A stretch of 64,000 nt of DNA, from contig JANTQF010000127.1 in NCBI GenBank assembly GCA_032988165.1, positions 1 to 64,000 of the forward strand. The letters run 5' to 3'. Positions 32,563 to 47,100 of this stretch are shown in pieces. Numbering within the stretch: the first letter of the stretch is position 1; every line of letters starts with the position of its first letter. The notes under the pieces were generated by a model, which saw nothing but the letters and a program-made list of their open reading frames with translations, ran no database searches and was not told the DNA's origin. Both the position numbers and the translations under genes were made by a program. This DNA is from Emmonsiellopsis sp. PD_33. Taxonomy: Eukaryota > Ascomycota > Eurotiomycetes > Onygenales > Ajellomycetaceae.

Positions 32563-33168
32563 AAATATCTACTATTCTATCTCTATATACTGAGGAGAGA
32601 GATAATACAAGTATAATCACTACATTTAGAGATAAGACTGAGGTCTTCTGCAAGTACTTTTTCCTTCCATCAGAGCTAGCTGATCTGAGTAATATAGATC
32701 TAACTACAGTCTGAATAGAAGTAGAGGTAATAAATAGTATTATGAGTAAGAAGAAAATAGAGATTCTAATAGAAAAACTATTAAATGAAAAGGCCTTAAA
32801 GAGTAGTAGCATACTAAATAAGTTTCTGAAGATACTAGAGATACTCTTTCAAATTAATATAATGATATTTCTTACTTAAATATACTAGAACTAAAGACAC
32901 TATCTAGATGCTTTTAAATAGACTAGAATAATAATTCTATGCAAGTCAGGCAGAGTAGACTATTAGAGTGCTAGCTCATAAAAATCTATAGCTCTTCTGA
33001 ATACAGTGAGAAAGATTATGGAGGCAGCTACTATTAAGCACCCATAGAAAATTATAGAGGATCATGAGCTGCTACCCTCTTAACAGATAGAAGCACATCA
33101 GGGTAAATCTATAGAAATAGTAGTAGTACAGCTTCTAATGTAGATTCACACTGTATGATAATACTTAG
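32563..33168 (+). pseudogene. LINE ORF2, part 2: linker between endonuclease and RT
   Basis: A frame reads DKTEVFCKYFF, then LPSELADLSNI, matching the KAExLRxxFFPxPPxADLSDI linker typical of Tad1-group LINEs. The segment ends with IHTV just before the gypsy A2 insertion. If A2 and one CTTAG copy are removed, the frame runs without a shift into the RT motif at 53.26 kb. Confidence 0.75.
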
Positions 33169-33422
33169 TGTGAAGGGCTACACCCTTATACTCTATATCT
33201 ATAGCTCACCTAAACTTCACTCAATCTCTAACTGCCCAATCAGATACCTCCAACTGGGCCTTTATATGAACATTTATCCACTCTAACCTCACATAATTCT
33301 CTTCTATTTATATCACATAATCTCATAATTCCTTTTCCTTTTTCCTTTCTTTCTCTAGTAATTACAATTTTGATTCTAGCATATAGCTTGCATGATCTAC
33401 TTATCAGAGCATGCTCATTACA
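33169..33422 (+). repeat. 5' LTR of gypsy copy A2
   Basis: 254 bp, TGTGAAGGGC to GCTCATTACA. Reverse complement of the A1 LTR sequence, apart from transition-type changes. Confidence 0.92.
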
Positions 33423-36400
33423 TTTTGTAATTATTCACTTAATTTCTTCTTAGAGATCCTCATTATATTCACCCCCCCTGAACATAATTTGCATGTATAG
33501 TAGATTCTTCCAAAATCTGAAATACAATCAGCTCAGCTTCACCAGACAACATGTCTGTGAAAAGCCCCAAAGCCCTGACAGTCTACATTAATATCTCATG
33601 AGATTTTCCTCTGAACTTTCCAAATCCTTCAAACTTCCTGAATCCCTCAAACTCTCTAAATCCAAATAATCTTTCAAATCCATCATAAACATGAACCTAT
33701 CACATGAAGATAGCACTCCTTCTTAGAGTTTTAATGCTAAATTCTGAAACTTCATTCAGTAGCTTGTAAATAAGATTAATCTCATTGCCAAATAAAATCA
33801 TATACTCATATTAACTTCAGCTCCTGTCCCAACTCCTGCTCACCTGACTGCTCCTTTTGAGGACTTCCCAAGACATCTGAAAGAAAGGCTTGCCACCCTT
33901 GAGAAATTTATGGGTGAATAAATCACTAAATATTCTACCTGATATCTCAGTGTGGAAGCCAAAATCACTTTGAACAGCTACACAATTAGATCTCTCACTG
34001 ACCAGGCCTGATATATCTACATCCAACTCTCTGACACTACTGTCACCCAATTCCACCCTTAGATGAAGGCTAATATCAAGCTCATTTCTATGACCCCTGA
34101 TGTCATTCTCAATCAGCTTGACATTGTTTTCTTCAATCCTTTAATAGCTTAGAAGGCCTTAACCTAATTGCACAGCATTCATCAGAAAATCAACCTACTC
34201 ACTACTTTTCCCCCAAGGTTCAATTAGAAGATCCTGGAGGCTGACAGCTAACTATGAGATAACACTATTAAGAAGGCCCTGCTTAAAAAGGCCATCAAGT
34301 TTGAACTCCTATAGTAGACTGTCATCTCCAACAAACCTTCTATATATCTTAAGTATTATATGAAGCTCTGCAGCATAGAAAATAACCTATCTGAGATCAA
34401 GGCTATTCAGAGCTAAATCTATGGTGATGCTTCTACTACCTCTGGGGAGGCCTTCCTCAAAACTTCTCTGCTGACTCAGAAGGACCTAAATATTATGAAT
34501 TGAACACCTACAGGGCCTACTCATGCAAATACATTTTGTATTCTAAATATGACTACTGCTATCATCATTAATTATCATACCTGAGGTGTCTGCATCAACT
34601 ACAATAAATCTGGGCACAGAGCTACCAACTGCTGTGAAATCCATGTTCCCCTGAAACTGCCTGTACAGTCCATAAACATACAGACTAAGCCTAAAGAGGA
34701 GGAAGACTTCAAAGACATCAAGTTAGACTTGGGAAAAAACTAGCTTCTGTGTGAAATCACAAGTAGAAGCTCCCAGAGTTAGATAGGAAGACCTTTGAGA
34801 AGAAAATGACTATTTCAGTAATTCTTGTACCTACTATAGTTAATTATTCTTTTAATATGAATGCTATGGTAGATAGTAGTTGCTATTACTATTCAATAAT
34901 TTACTCTCATATAATTAACTGTCACAACCTCCTATATATCCCAATCAACCCCTGAAGGATTGAAGGTGTCAATGATGACACAAGTAGCTTTATATGAAAT
35001 ATAATGAAGCTTGATGTTGATATTAATAGATTCCTCTAAGAAAATACTTATATGTATGAAATTGAGAATTTCTCATACAACTTTATACTAGGTCTATTAT
35101 AGCTATTCAAACATCAAGCCCTCATCAATACTTACAACTGATATATTATATTCCCTGAAGGCATCTACATCTCTAAAAAAGATGTTCATAAGATTACTAA
35201 TCTTTACTAAATTTCCACTAATACCTATAACCTCCTCTGAAGCTGCAATCAGAAATTTAAGTTCTAACCTCTCATTGAAATCTTCACTGCTAGTATAGCT
35301 GATATAGAGAAGGCTCTCTTATAACTTTCTAAGAAGCTAAAGACTGACTCTGTAATAGTCCTCTTTTTACACTATCATAAATTCCTTAACATTTTTAATT
35401 ATAAGGCTACTGAGAAGCTCCTACTGTTCCACAGTGTGCATGATTATCATATTGAATTTGAGAAGATAGATGATAAAGATCCTCAGCTACCCTGAGGATC
35501 TCTATATAATATATTATATGATAAACTACTCATACTCCATAAGACCCTTAATGACCTTCTGAATAAAGGTTTCATTCACATTAGTAACTTGCCTGTGGGT
35601 GCGCCTATACTCTTTGTAAAGAAGCTAGGTGGAGGCCTCTAATTCTATATTAACTATTAAGGTCTTAACTATCTCACCTGAAAAGATCATTACTCATTAC
35701 TGCTAATTAATGAAACTCTTAAACAGATCAAATAAGTTAAGTAGTTTATAAAGCTTGATATTATTTCTGCATTCTATATAATCTAAATTGCAGAAGACAA
35801 TGAATGGCTAACTACCTTTCACATAAGATATAATCTATTTAAGTGGATAGTCATCCTCTTTAGCCTTATAAACACTCTGAGCACCTTCTAGAAATACATT
35901 AACTGGGCCTTACAGGACTATTTAGATGAATTTACTTTCATTTACCTTAATAATATTCTTATCTTCACCAATAAATCCTGCAAGTAGTATTAGGAGCACA
36001 TCCAAAAGGTCCTCATCTACCTTTATGAATACAGTCTCCCAATTAACATCAATAAATCTATCTTTAAAGTTCAAGAGATAACCTACCTCAGCTTCATTAT
36101 AGAGGCAGGGAAGGGAGTCTATATGAACCCCAAGAAGATCACTATTATCCTCAAATAGGAGGCCTCTATAACCATAAAAGACATATAAGGCTTTCTAGGA
36201 TTCATAAATTTCTACTAATACTTCATTCAGAACTTTTCTAATATCATCCAACTACTAACTGACCTCACACACAAGGATCAATAATTTTAATAGTCTAAGG
36301 AAGCAAACAAGGCATTCACACACCTTAAGTAGATATTTATCTCCACCTTAATACTCATTACATTTAATTCTAACTACCTGATGGTGGTTGAAACAGACTC

Positions 36401-36773
36401 TTCTAGTTACATTATAAGTAATACTCTCATGCAATGAAATAATAAAGGTATCCTGCAATTCTATGCATTCATATTTAAGAAGCTCAGCCCTGCTAAAGCT
36501 AACTATAAGATTTATAACAAGAAGCTTCTCACCATCATCTAATGTCTAGAAGAGTGGGACTCTGAACTTTATAGTGTAAAAGACTTCAAAATTGTCATAA
36601 ATCATAAGAATCTCTAATATTTCATAATAATCTATAAATTCTCTGAATATCAGATGTACTGAGCTGAATTCCTCAGCTACTTTCATTTCACAATTTATTA
36701 TTACTCTAGCATAGAGAACTCCATGGCCAACACCCTCTTCTAATATAAATAGAATATGCCTTTTGAAGACTTC

Positions 36774-37070
36774 TGTGAGGGTGTAGGCCAAATAGACAAT
36801 GTGAAGAGCTCAATAGAAGGAATAGATTGGATATAGATGTAGCTAAGGTTGAAGGTAGGGTACCTGAAGGAAAGTAGCTAATTACTGAGGTTTCTATATG
36901 TAGGAACCTCAGTGAAGGTATATATATAATTGTGTAATAACATAAGAAATGACTAAGCAAGGAGTGAGTATGGGGTGTTGACATAAGAGATGGATACACT
37001 CTGGGTGCATAGTGTAGTTGATATGCACTAGGCATGGTGATGATAAGAAGGCATGTGCTTGCACATGATA
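36774..37070 (-). repeat. Chromovirus LTR 1 (outer 3' LTR)
   Basis: 297 bp, TGTGAGGGTG to CACATGATA (ancestral end ACA). Next to it is ATTGCCCCCCTTTTT, the complement of a polypurine tract, which fixes the minus orientation. Confidence 0.92.
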
Positions 37071-40000
37071 ATTGCCCCCCTTTTTCTTATATCACTGTCC
37101 TCAGCAATTTAGTGTCATTGTGCTCATGGGTAGTAGCCTCTTTTGGAGGTAGCATGAAGTGGCATAGGTCAGTTTCATAGTGTCATCCAGATGTATAAGC
37201 CCCAGGATGTCTTATTTATGTCAGCTAAGCTTAGGGCATCTTGTGTATACACTGTGAGGTGGTTGCAAGTTGTGCATGTCTGCATAAGCTGCAGGTAGAT
37301 TGTGCAAGCATATTGTTGCTAGGGGCATGTTATGTAAATACTTTGTTATCTGGGGCTTCAGGAGAATCCCAATTTGAATGTTATGTTGATTCATTGCTAT
37401 GAGAAAGTATAAGGAGCATACTTCTTCAAGCTAGAGTCTCTCCCACTTTTTCTTCTTCTGTAACCCTTGAAATACTCCTTGTGTCCAGAAGCCTGCTACT
37501 GCCTATGCCATTTTATTGCTTTTTTTGATCATTTCTTCATTAATATCAACTCCTACATTATATTATCTGTGTCTGCACCTTCTTCCTGTACTGCCAAGCA
37601 TGCTACATCTCATGCCACTGCAGCTCAATATTAGGTCCACTACCAGCCCAATTTTGTATAAGTCTTTCAAGCTGACAGTGCACATGACTGGGGAAATGTA
37701 CTGACAGCTTGCATAGCTGAATTCCCTGTACTCACTGTCTTGGGCAGCAGAAATGGGTGTTCATGGACCCCATCAAGTGGTGTTGCCTGGCTCTAGGTGC
37801 CTACATCTGTTGTGCACCTTGTGTGTGCATGCACAAGCCTTGTGTGCTAGTAAGTTCAAGTATGGAGTGGTTTTTTTCATGTCATATGTCTTCTGAGCTT
37901 GAATCAAAAGGCTAACCACATGATTAGCTGCCCCCCTTCCTCAAGCTTGACTGCCTGATGGTGCTTCAAGCACATATATATCTATCTCAGGAGCTGGGCC
38001 TTTCTTGGGAGGAAGAGAAGAAAAATCTCCAGTAGCTAGTGAAACAGCTGTTGGCTTCCTGCAAGGAGGCATGTCATGAGCAAGCTTGTGATGTTGCTCT
38101 TGTAGGTGAGGAGTTATACTACTACTGCAAGGTAATATCTCTTGCCTCTGAGGCCCTAGAGGATGAGGAAGAGGAGGGGGAGGAGTGAAGGGAGAATAAG
38201 GAGGAGGAGGAGGAGGAGGATTTGAGCAATGAGTGGAGTAGTGAGTGCATATCATGTAACTCTGTGAGTTTGGAGCTTGGGGAGGTTAGGACCCTGCAGC
38301 CCCTTGTGGGGGTTGTTATTCCTGTGGGGGGTGGGGATGATGGGAAGGTTTGAGGGGGGATTGAGGAGGAGAAGGAGAAGTTCAAAGAGTTTTCAGACTG
38401 AGTCCTTATTTATGGTGTGCTACTGGGGTGTTTTCTTTGTCATTTTAAGTGTCTGGAGCAGTAGAGTTGGGTCTGCTGTTTTGTAAGATAGAAGGTGGGC
38501 TTGCCTTAATCATAGAATGGGCCTCCTGTTGTGAGCAAGCTGCTGAGTGCACAAGAGGTATGAGGGTATACATGTGGAGCACCTAGTTAGCATTTCTTTT
38601 ATTTTGAATTCAAGAAGGCCTACAGGTGGATTCCCTGATTGAAACTCTGCTATCCATTTTTCTTGATGTTCTCTGGCAGTGTGATGAGTTCTGAGCTTCT
38701 TGGGTGCTGAGAGTCAAGCATGGGTCTTATTAGATGCAATTAATTGAGCTCAGATCTTGTCAGATGCTTTTATTCCTACTGTAGGCACTTTCTGATAGTT
38801 TGATTTTCTTACTGCTGGGCTTCTTGTTCTTGGAATATCTTAAATGCTTCTGTGGTGTTGATATTTTCCTCTGGTTCCTAAATATCACCTGCAGGACCTC
38901 ATCCAAGCCAGTGGATAAGATATTCATTTCCTTTTCACTTTGTTTTCCTAGTTTTTAATATTATCTCAACCTTGTATTCTTCTTCTTCATCAACAAGGTC
39001 TGGGCCTGGTTCCAGTAAGGCTCCATCCCAGTAAATATACTTCTCAAGCAGGGAGATGTGAAAAACAGGGTGTATACTGTGAAAAGATGGGAGTATTTCA
39101 AGGCAGTAGGCTTGAGAGTCAATTCTCTGGAGAATTTTGAATGGTTCAACATACTTGTGATCAAGTTTTCATACAGGTTGAATCATTTAAAGGTTCTTTG
39201 CATTGAGGGTGACATACTCTCCCACATCAAAGGACTTAGGAAGGTGTTTCAAGTCATAGTAGGCTTTTTGTGCATCTTGCACTTTTTGTAGGTTGATCTT
39301 GAGCTTGGAGCACACCTTGGCCATTCATTTTAGTCAATTCATGGCATGAGTGGCCACAGGTTGAGGTGCATGATTGACATTAATCTGGAGCTCCAGATGG
39401 TATCCCATGAGCACTTCTGTGGGTACTTAACCAGTGAAACTGTGTTGGGAGGAGTTATAGACAAATTGTGCTAATAGAAGCCATCTTATCTAGTCATCTT
39501 GATGGAAATTAACAAAATAGTAGAGGTAGTACTCTAGAGTTTGGTTCTAGCATTCTGTCTGATCATCTGTTTGGGGGTGAAAGGCTGTGGAAAGTTTGCA
39601 TTAGGTGCCAATAACATAGCAGAAGGTTGACTAATATTAGCTGGTAAAAAGTGATCCCTGGTTGGAGATGTAGTGTTTTGGTACACTGTAAGTGCAATAG
39701 AACCAGGCATATATGACTTTGGCTAGTTCTTTGGCAGTAATATCCTTCATGCATGGGATATAAAGTGTGAATTTCATATAGATATCACAAAGAACAAGTA
39801 TGACATCATATGTTTATTTGAGAAAGCTTGAAGCTAGAAGGCCAGTAATGAAGTTCATTGTAATGGATTCAAATGATTGAGAGGGTATAGATATGGTTCT
39901 CATTTCTTCAAAAGGTCTATGACACTTAGGTTTGACATGCTAGTAAACATCATAAATTTGAATATAGTTTAAAACATCCTTAGAAAGTTCATACCAGAAG

Positions 40001-43000
40001 TATTTGTCTTGGATGCTTTCTATAGACCATTTAATATTAAAATGTCCCCCTTGAGGATCATCATGATTGATACAGAGGATTTCATCAATGAGCACTTGAT
40101 CTTTAGGTACATATACCCTACTGTTAGCTCAGAGGATGTCATCTATCTTCAGGGTTCATAATATACTTTCTTCTGCAAATGCCTCTTTTTCCTACACCTA
40201 TGTCTTGATTTTTTGTGCCACAATGTCAAGGTTCTGCATGCATTGGAGCAGAGAGGTGAGGGACTCAGGAAGTTCAAAGTAGGCAGAGTCTATAGTTATT
40301 GCCTTGTTGACAACAATACAGGGCATGTAGGGACAGCAGGCTGAGTGTGGGGCACTATCAATATTGCTGGATGAGCACAGGGCATCACTAGTGCTGTCAG
40401 ATGAGCATACAGTGCACAGGTGAAGAAAAGATGCAGTTAGCAGCTTGATTATTGAATGAGCATCTCACTCATTTATTGGTAATGATTGAGCCTCTTACTC
40501 ATTGTTATAGGTCTGAATGCAGTTTATAATAGGCAAAAGTTCTTTATGGGAGTCAAAGTCCCAGCCTAGTGCAACACCATGTTATAGCTTTTGTTGTAGG
40601 GTTAGTAAGAGGATCTCCCTATAGAATGCATTATTATAATTTGCATAGTGACTCAGACCATCTACAGGGTTGTTTTTCCCTAGGCAGTGTAGTAAGATAA
40701 AATCATAAGTACTGAGTGCCTCTGCCTATCTGGCCTGACATCTATTAAGCACTTTAGTTGTCATAAAGTACTGTAGATTTGCATGATCAGATCAGACTTG
40801 CATTGGATACTAGCTCTCCTCCAGATAGTGTCTTCAGTATTTAAAAGCTGTAATAATAGCTAAGAGTTCCTTGTTATGAGTATCATATCATGTTTTAGCA
40901 TCAATGAGCTTGCAAGACCAGTAGGCCACTAGGTGCCATAGGCTGTCATCTTGAAGCTAAGATATGATCACAGCTACTACATATATTGAAGTGTCAGGCT
41001 CAATCTGGGTGCATTGTGCAGGATTGAAATACACTAGAAGTAGTGCTGAAGTGAAATACTCCTTAAGCTTATAAAATATACTTTCAGTGTTCTTCATTCA
41101 GAGAAAAGTGGGTTTCTTTTTGCCTTTTTTCATTCCTTTTGTCAGGTCAAATAAGGCACTGATAATGCAGGAATAGGCTTTGATGAAGCACCTATAGAAA
41201 TTGGTGAATCTCAAGAAAGACTATACTTCTTTAACAGATGTTAGTATAGGCTATTCTACTATAATAGCAATTCATTCTGATTCCATTTTGACACTATCCA
41301 GCCCTACAACAAAATCAAGAAAAGAGACCTTTTGGGTAGCAAACTCACACTTGCTGTGCTTCATGTATAGGTGGGCACACTTCAAGCACTTTAAGACCTA
41401 TTGAACATGTTCTCAGTGCTCCTCCATGTTATTGGAATATATAAGGATATCATTAAGGTAGACTACACAATATATGTCAAGGAGGTCAGAAAGAGCACTG
41501 TTGATGTATGCCTGAAAGATAGTAGGAGCATTTAAGAGGCCTATGGGCATGACCACAAATTCAAAATGATCATACTAAATGTAAAATGCAGTTTTCCAAT
41601 AATCTTAGAATATAATCAGTATGCAGTAATATGCATCCTGCAGATCCATTTTGATGAAAACCTTTATGCTAGATAGGTAGTCCAACATCTCACTAATAAG
41701 CAGTAGGGAGTACCAGTTCTTAATTGTGATACAGTTGAGGCTATAGTAGTTGACATATAATCATAATCCACCATCTTTCTTTGGTACAAAGAGGATTGGT
41801 GCTCTTGCTGAGCTCTTGGAAGGTTGGATCCATCCTTTAGCTAATAATGCATTTATGAATTCTCAAAGTGCTCTGAGCTTGACTTCAGAGAGGGAATAAA
41901 TGGGCATAAAGGGAGGATCAGTGTCAGGTTGAAGGTTGATACAGTGTTTAGTCTCTATTAGTATAAGTGTGCTGGAAGCAGCTTGTTCTGAGAAAAAATG
42001 CACAAAAGGCTCAATATAATCTAATAAATCAGATAGAAGATTCATATATGCACCTGTAGTTACAGCTGACACTTTAATTTTGGATGCATCACTTTACATC
42101 AATATGATAGTCACTAAATTAGCTTTGGCCTCAGTAAGTATCTCACCCATGGCTTCCTCAGCTGAGATTTTCTTAAACTTTGACTCAGGTGTGTTATTCC
42201 ATAAGATAAACTCACCATTCTGCCAATTGATAAGTGGATTAACTTCAACTAACCAGGGGAAACCAAGGATCATATCATAGGTGGCAAGCTTGATTGCATG
42301 GAAGGGTTGCTGGATGCTGACATCATAACCTAGTTAGTCAATCACACTGATAGTTAGATTGTGCTCTCCAAATGATCTGACCATGCAACTATCAACTGCC
42401 TCCACTGTGCACAGGTTGCACATAGTGGGCTCCAAACCATTTACCTTTACTCAGAATTCATTGATGAAGTTTGCTTCTACTCCAGAGTCTACTAAAGCAA
42501 GGATTTACTTCAGGCCCAAAGAGGTGTTAATCTTTGCTGGAATGATGAATGACAGGTGGCTCTTATGTTAGCTTTGAGGGAGAGTTTGGGTAGCCATTGT
42601 AAGCTTAATAGCACACCTTAATTGTTTTTTGATGTAGGGTCTGCATCCCAGGTGTGAGCTTTGCACTCCTCAGTGGTATGACCCAGGTGGGCTTTGTGGA
42701 AGTCACACCACTTCTTGTTGGAGAAGTCTTGCTTGTTCTTATTCTGATTATCCCACTTGCATTTTCTTGTATGAGATGGTGTGCCATCAGCTCCTGAATT
42801 AGTGGAAGGAAGACTATTCTTAGATTTAGACTTCTCTTTAATGTATTTGATGTATTCTGGAAGATTCTATTCTGCAATTATCAGTCTGTTCATAACTGTA
42901 TCATAGTCCATATCTTCCATCTTATCTGCATATTTGTTGAATTCACACTGGACTTCAGGGAGAACCTTCATATAGAGATAGCTCTTCCTATGGTAGTCAT

Positions 43001-43888
43001 CATAGGAGTGTCATAGATGTTCTTTTACTGCCTGTAGCACTACTACAAACTCATACACACTTTGTACTTCTTGCTGTTTCATCTTAAGATATTATACTTC
43101 TAAGTTATGAAAGGATTTGTCTGGGTCAGCAACTTATTTCTGCATTCAGTCCAGCAAGTAGGTCCAAGAAGGAAGTGTTTCCATACTCCTTGTATACTAA
43201 TATCAATGCTTTTAGATGTCACCATCAAAATGAGTAACTACTTCAATGATTTTTTGATGGTCTACTGTGTTGAAATAGGCTAGGTCACTAGTATGATAGA
43301 TAATGATAGCTATTGTAAAGATCTCTAACTCCTTCATACTGTAGGCCTGAAATTTTTCAACTTCTTTGCACAGATTGCATGAAGTCATACCCAGGTCATT
43401 CAGCTTTTCTTGCCAGAGTAGAATTTAGCTAAGGAGGGGCCATACATTTCCAGTGGACATCTATATTTATCCTGTGTTTATTATATTCAGTCAGAGGGGA
43501 AGCAGCTCTCCCAATGTAGGATGAGGAGGTATTTGAGCTCAGGGCTCATCCAGGGTAGAGATTTAAGTCTGAGGTTTATTCACAGCTGCTTAGAGTGCTG
43601 CATGCTCATCTCAGAGGTGTCAAAGTTCCTATTTTACCTTAAGGGTAGTAATCTCAGTAATGAGGTGTTCAGACTCAGCCTGAATCTCTACAGCTAATTG
43701 GGGTGAGAGAGGCTTCAAAGGAGGGGTGCCCTCACAGCTGAAAGACAGACTTTGAGCTGAAGGCATTTTTTGTTCTTCTGCCTGAGTAGTAGGTACAGTA
43801 GAAGTGCCTTAATTTTTCTTAGAAAAGGTCATAGTGAAATGTGAAATTAGCTCAATGGACCATCTCTCAAAGTAGAATGATTAGAAAC
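37071..43888 (-). mobile_element. Chromovirus internal region, unit 1 (gag-pol, decayed)
   Basis: 6818 bases reading on minus. Gag lies at about 43.83-42.65 kb with the zinc motif at about 42.66-42.72 kb. Protease is at about 42.55-42.2 kb. RT lies at about 42.0-41.1 kb with its catalytic box reading YLNDILIYS at about 41.44-41.48 kb (first Asp to Asn). RNase H is at about 41.0-40.5 kb, integrase at about 40.2-39.2 kb, and the chromodomain at about 39.0-38.85 kb. The remaining 1.8 kb to the LTR (about 38.85-37.07) has no known domain but keeps proline- and serine-rich open frames. No frame is intact. Confidence 0.85.
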
Positions 43889-44185
43889 TGTGAGGGTGTA
43901 AGCTGAATAGACAATGTGAAGAGCTTAATAGGAGGAATAGATTGAATATAGATGTAGCTAAGGTTGAAGGTAGGGTATCTGAAGGAAAGTAACTAATTGC
44001 TGAGGTTTCTATATGTAGGAACCTCAGTGAAGGTATATATACAATTATATGATAACATAAGAAATGACTAAGCAAGGAGTAAGCATGAGGTGTTAACATA
44101 AGAGATGGATATGCTCTGGATGCATAGTGTAGTTGATATGCACTAGGTGTGGCAATGATAAGGAGGTGCATACTTGTGTATAATA
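43889..44185 (-). repeat. Chromovirus LTR 2 (shared middle LTR)
   Basis: 297 bp. It serves as 5' LTR of unit 1 and 3' LTR of unit 2. It is joined directly to both internal regions with no duplicated host sequence beside it. Confidence 0.92.
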
Positions 44186-47100
44186 ATTATCCCCCTTTTT
44201 CTTATATCACTGTCCTCAGTGATTTGGCATTATTGTGCTCATGGGTAGTAGCCTCTTTTAGAGGTAGCATGAAGTGGCATAGGTCAGTTTCATAGTGTTA
44301 TTCAGATGCATAAGCTCTGGGATGTCTTATTTATGTTGGCTAAGCTCAGGGCATCTTATGTATACACTGTGAGGCAGTTGTGAGTTATGCATGTCTGCAT
44401 AAGCTGCAGGCAGATTGTGCAAGCACATTGTTACTAGGAGCATGTTGTGCAAATACTTTATTACCTGGGGCTCCAGGGGAATCCCAATTTAGATGTTATA
44501 TTAATTTATTACTATAGAGGAGCATAAGAAGTACACTTCTTCAAGTTAGAGTCTCTCCCACTTTTTCTTCTTCTGTAACCCTTGAAATACTTCTTGTGTT
44601 CAGAAGCCTGCTGCTGCCTACACTATTTTATTACTTTTTTTAATCATTTCTTTATTGATACTAACTTCTGCACCATATTATCTGTGCCTGCATCTTCTTC
44701 CCACACTGTTAAGCATACTGTGTCCTGTGCTGCTACAGTCTAATATTAAGTCCACTACTGGCCTGATTTTACATAAGTCTTTCAAGCTAACAGTGCATAT
44801 GACTGGGGAAATGTGCTGACAGCTTGCATAGCTGGATTTCCTGCACTCACTGTCTTGAGCAGCAGAAATGGGTGTCCATGGACTCTGTCAAGTGGTGTTA
44901 CCTGGCCCTGGGTGCTCACATCTGTTGTGCATCTTGTGTGTGCATGCACAAGTCTTGTGTGCTGGTAAGTCTAAGTGCAGAGCAGTTTTTTCCATGTCAT
45001 ATGTTCCTCAAGTTTGAATTGAAAGGCTAATTATATGATTAGCTGCTTCCCTCCTCCAAGCTTAACTACCTGATGGCACTTTAAGTATATATATATCTAT
45101 CTCAGGAGCTGAGCCTTTCTTGGGAGGAAGAGAAGAAGGATCTTCAGCAGCTAATGAAACAGCTGTTAGCTCCCTGTAAGGAGGCACATTGCAAGCAAGC
45201 TTGTGATGCTGCTCTCATGAGTGGGGAGTTATACTACTACTATAAGGTAATATTTCTTGCCTCTGAGGCCCTGGAGGATGAGGAAGAGGAGAGGGAGAAA
45301 TGAAGAGAGAATAAGGAGGAGGAGGAGAAGAAGGATTTAAGTGATAGATAGAGTAGTGAGTGCATATTACATGACTCTGTGAGTCTGAAGCTTGGAGAGG
45401 TCAGAACCCTGCAGCCCCTTGTGGGGGTTATTATTCCTGTGGGGGGTGAGGATGATGGGGAGATTTGAGGGGAGATTGAGGAGGAGGAGGAGGAGTTTAA
45501 AGGGTTTTCAGACTGAGTCCTTATTCATGGTGTGCCATCAAGGCATTTTCTTTGTCATTTTAGGCATCTAGAGCAGCAGAGTTGGGTCTGCTGTTTTGCA
45601 AGACAGGAGGTGGGCTTACCTTAATTGCAGAATGGGCCTCCTATTGTGGGTAAGCTGCTGAGTGTGCAAGAGATATGGGAGTGTGCATGTGAAGCACCTA
45701 GTTAGCATTTCTTTTATTTTGAATCCAAGAAGGCCTACAGGCAGATTTCCTGATTGAAACTCTGCTGTCCATTTTCCTTGGTATTTTCTGGCAGTGTGGT
45801 GAGTTTCAAGCTTCTTGGGTGCTGAGAGTCAAGCATGGGTCTTATCAGATGCAATTAATTGAGTCTGGATCTTATCAGATGCTTCTATTCCTACTGCAGG
45901 CACTTTTCAGTGGTTTGATTTTCTTGCTACTGGGCTTCTTGTTCTTGGAATATCTCAAATACTTCTGTGGTGTTGATATTTTCCTCTGGTTCCCAAGTGT
46001 CACCTGCAGAACCCTATTCAAGTCAGCAAACAAGATATTCATTTCCTTTTCACTTTATCTTCCTAGTTTTTAATATTATCTTAACCTTGTATTCTTCTTC
46101 TTCATCAACAAGGTCTGGGCCTGGTTCCAGTAAGGCTCCATCCCAGTGAATATACTTCTTAAGCAGGGAGATGTGAAAAACAGGGTGTATACTGTGAAAA
46201 GATGGGGGTATTTCAAGGTGGTAGGCTTGAAAGCTGATTCTCTGGAGAATTTTGAATGATCTAACATACTTGTGATCAAGTTTTCATACAGATTGAATCA
46301 TTTGAAGGTTCTTTGTATTGAGGGTGACATACTCTCCCACATCAAAGGACTTAGGAAGGTGTTTTGAGTCATAGTAGGCTTTTTGTGCATCTCACACTTT
46401 TTGTAGGTTGACCTTGAGCTCAGAGTGCACCTTAACCATTCATTTTAGCCAATTCATGGCATGAGTGGCCACAGGTTGAGGCACATGGTTGACATTAATC
46501 TAGAGCTCTGGGTGGTATCCTATGAGCACTTCTGTGGGTACTTAACCAGTGGAACTGTATCAGGAGGAGTTATAGATAAATTGTGCTAATGAAAGCCACC
46601 TTATCCAGTCATTTTGATGGAAATTAATAAAACAGTAGAGGTAGTACTCTAGAGTTTGGTTCTGACATTCTGTCTGACCATCTATTTGAGGGTGAAAGGC
46701 TGTGGAAAGTTTGCATTGAGCACTAATGACATAGCAGAAGGTTGACTAATATTAGCTGGTAAAAAGTGATCCCTGATTGGAGATGTGGTGTTTTGATATG
46801 CCATAAGTATAATAGAACCAGGCATATATGACTTCAGCTAGTTCTTCAGCAGTAATATCCTTCATGCATGGGATATAGAGTGTGAATTTCATATAGATGT
46901 CACAAAGAATGAGTATGGCATTGTGTGTTTGTTCAAGAAAGTTTGAAGCTGGAAGGCTAGTGATGAAGTTCATTGTAATGAATTCAAATGATTAAGAGGA
47001 TATAGGTATGATTCTCATTTCTCCAAAAGGTCTATAACATTTAGGTTTGACATGCTAGCAAACATTACAGGTTTGAACATAGTTTGAAACATCCTTGGAA

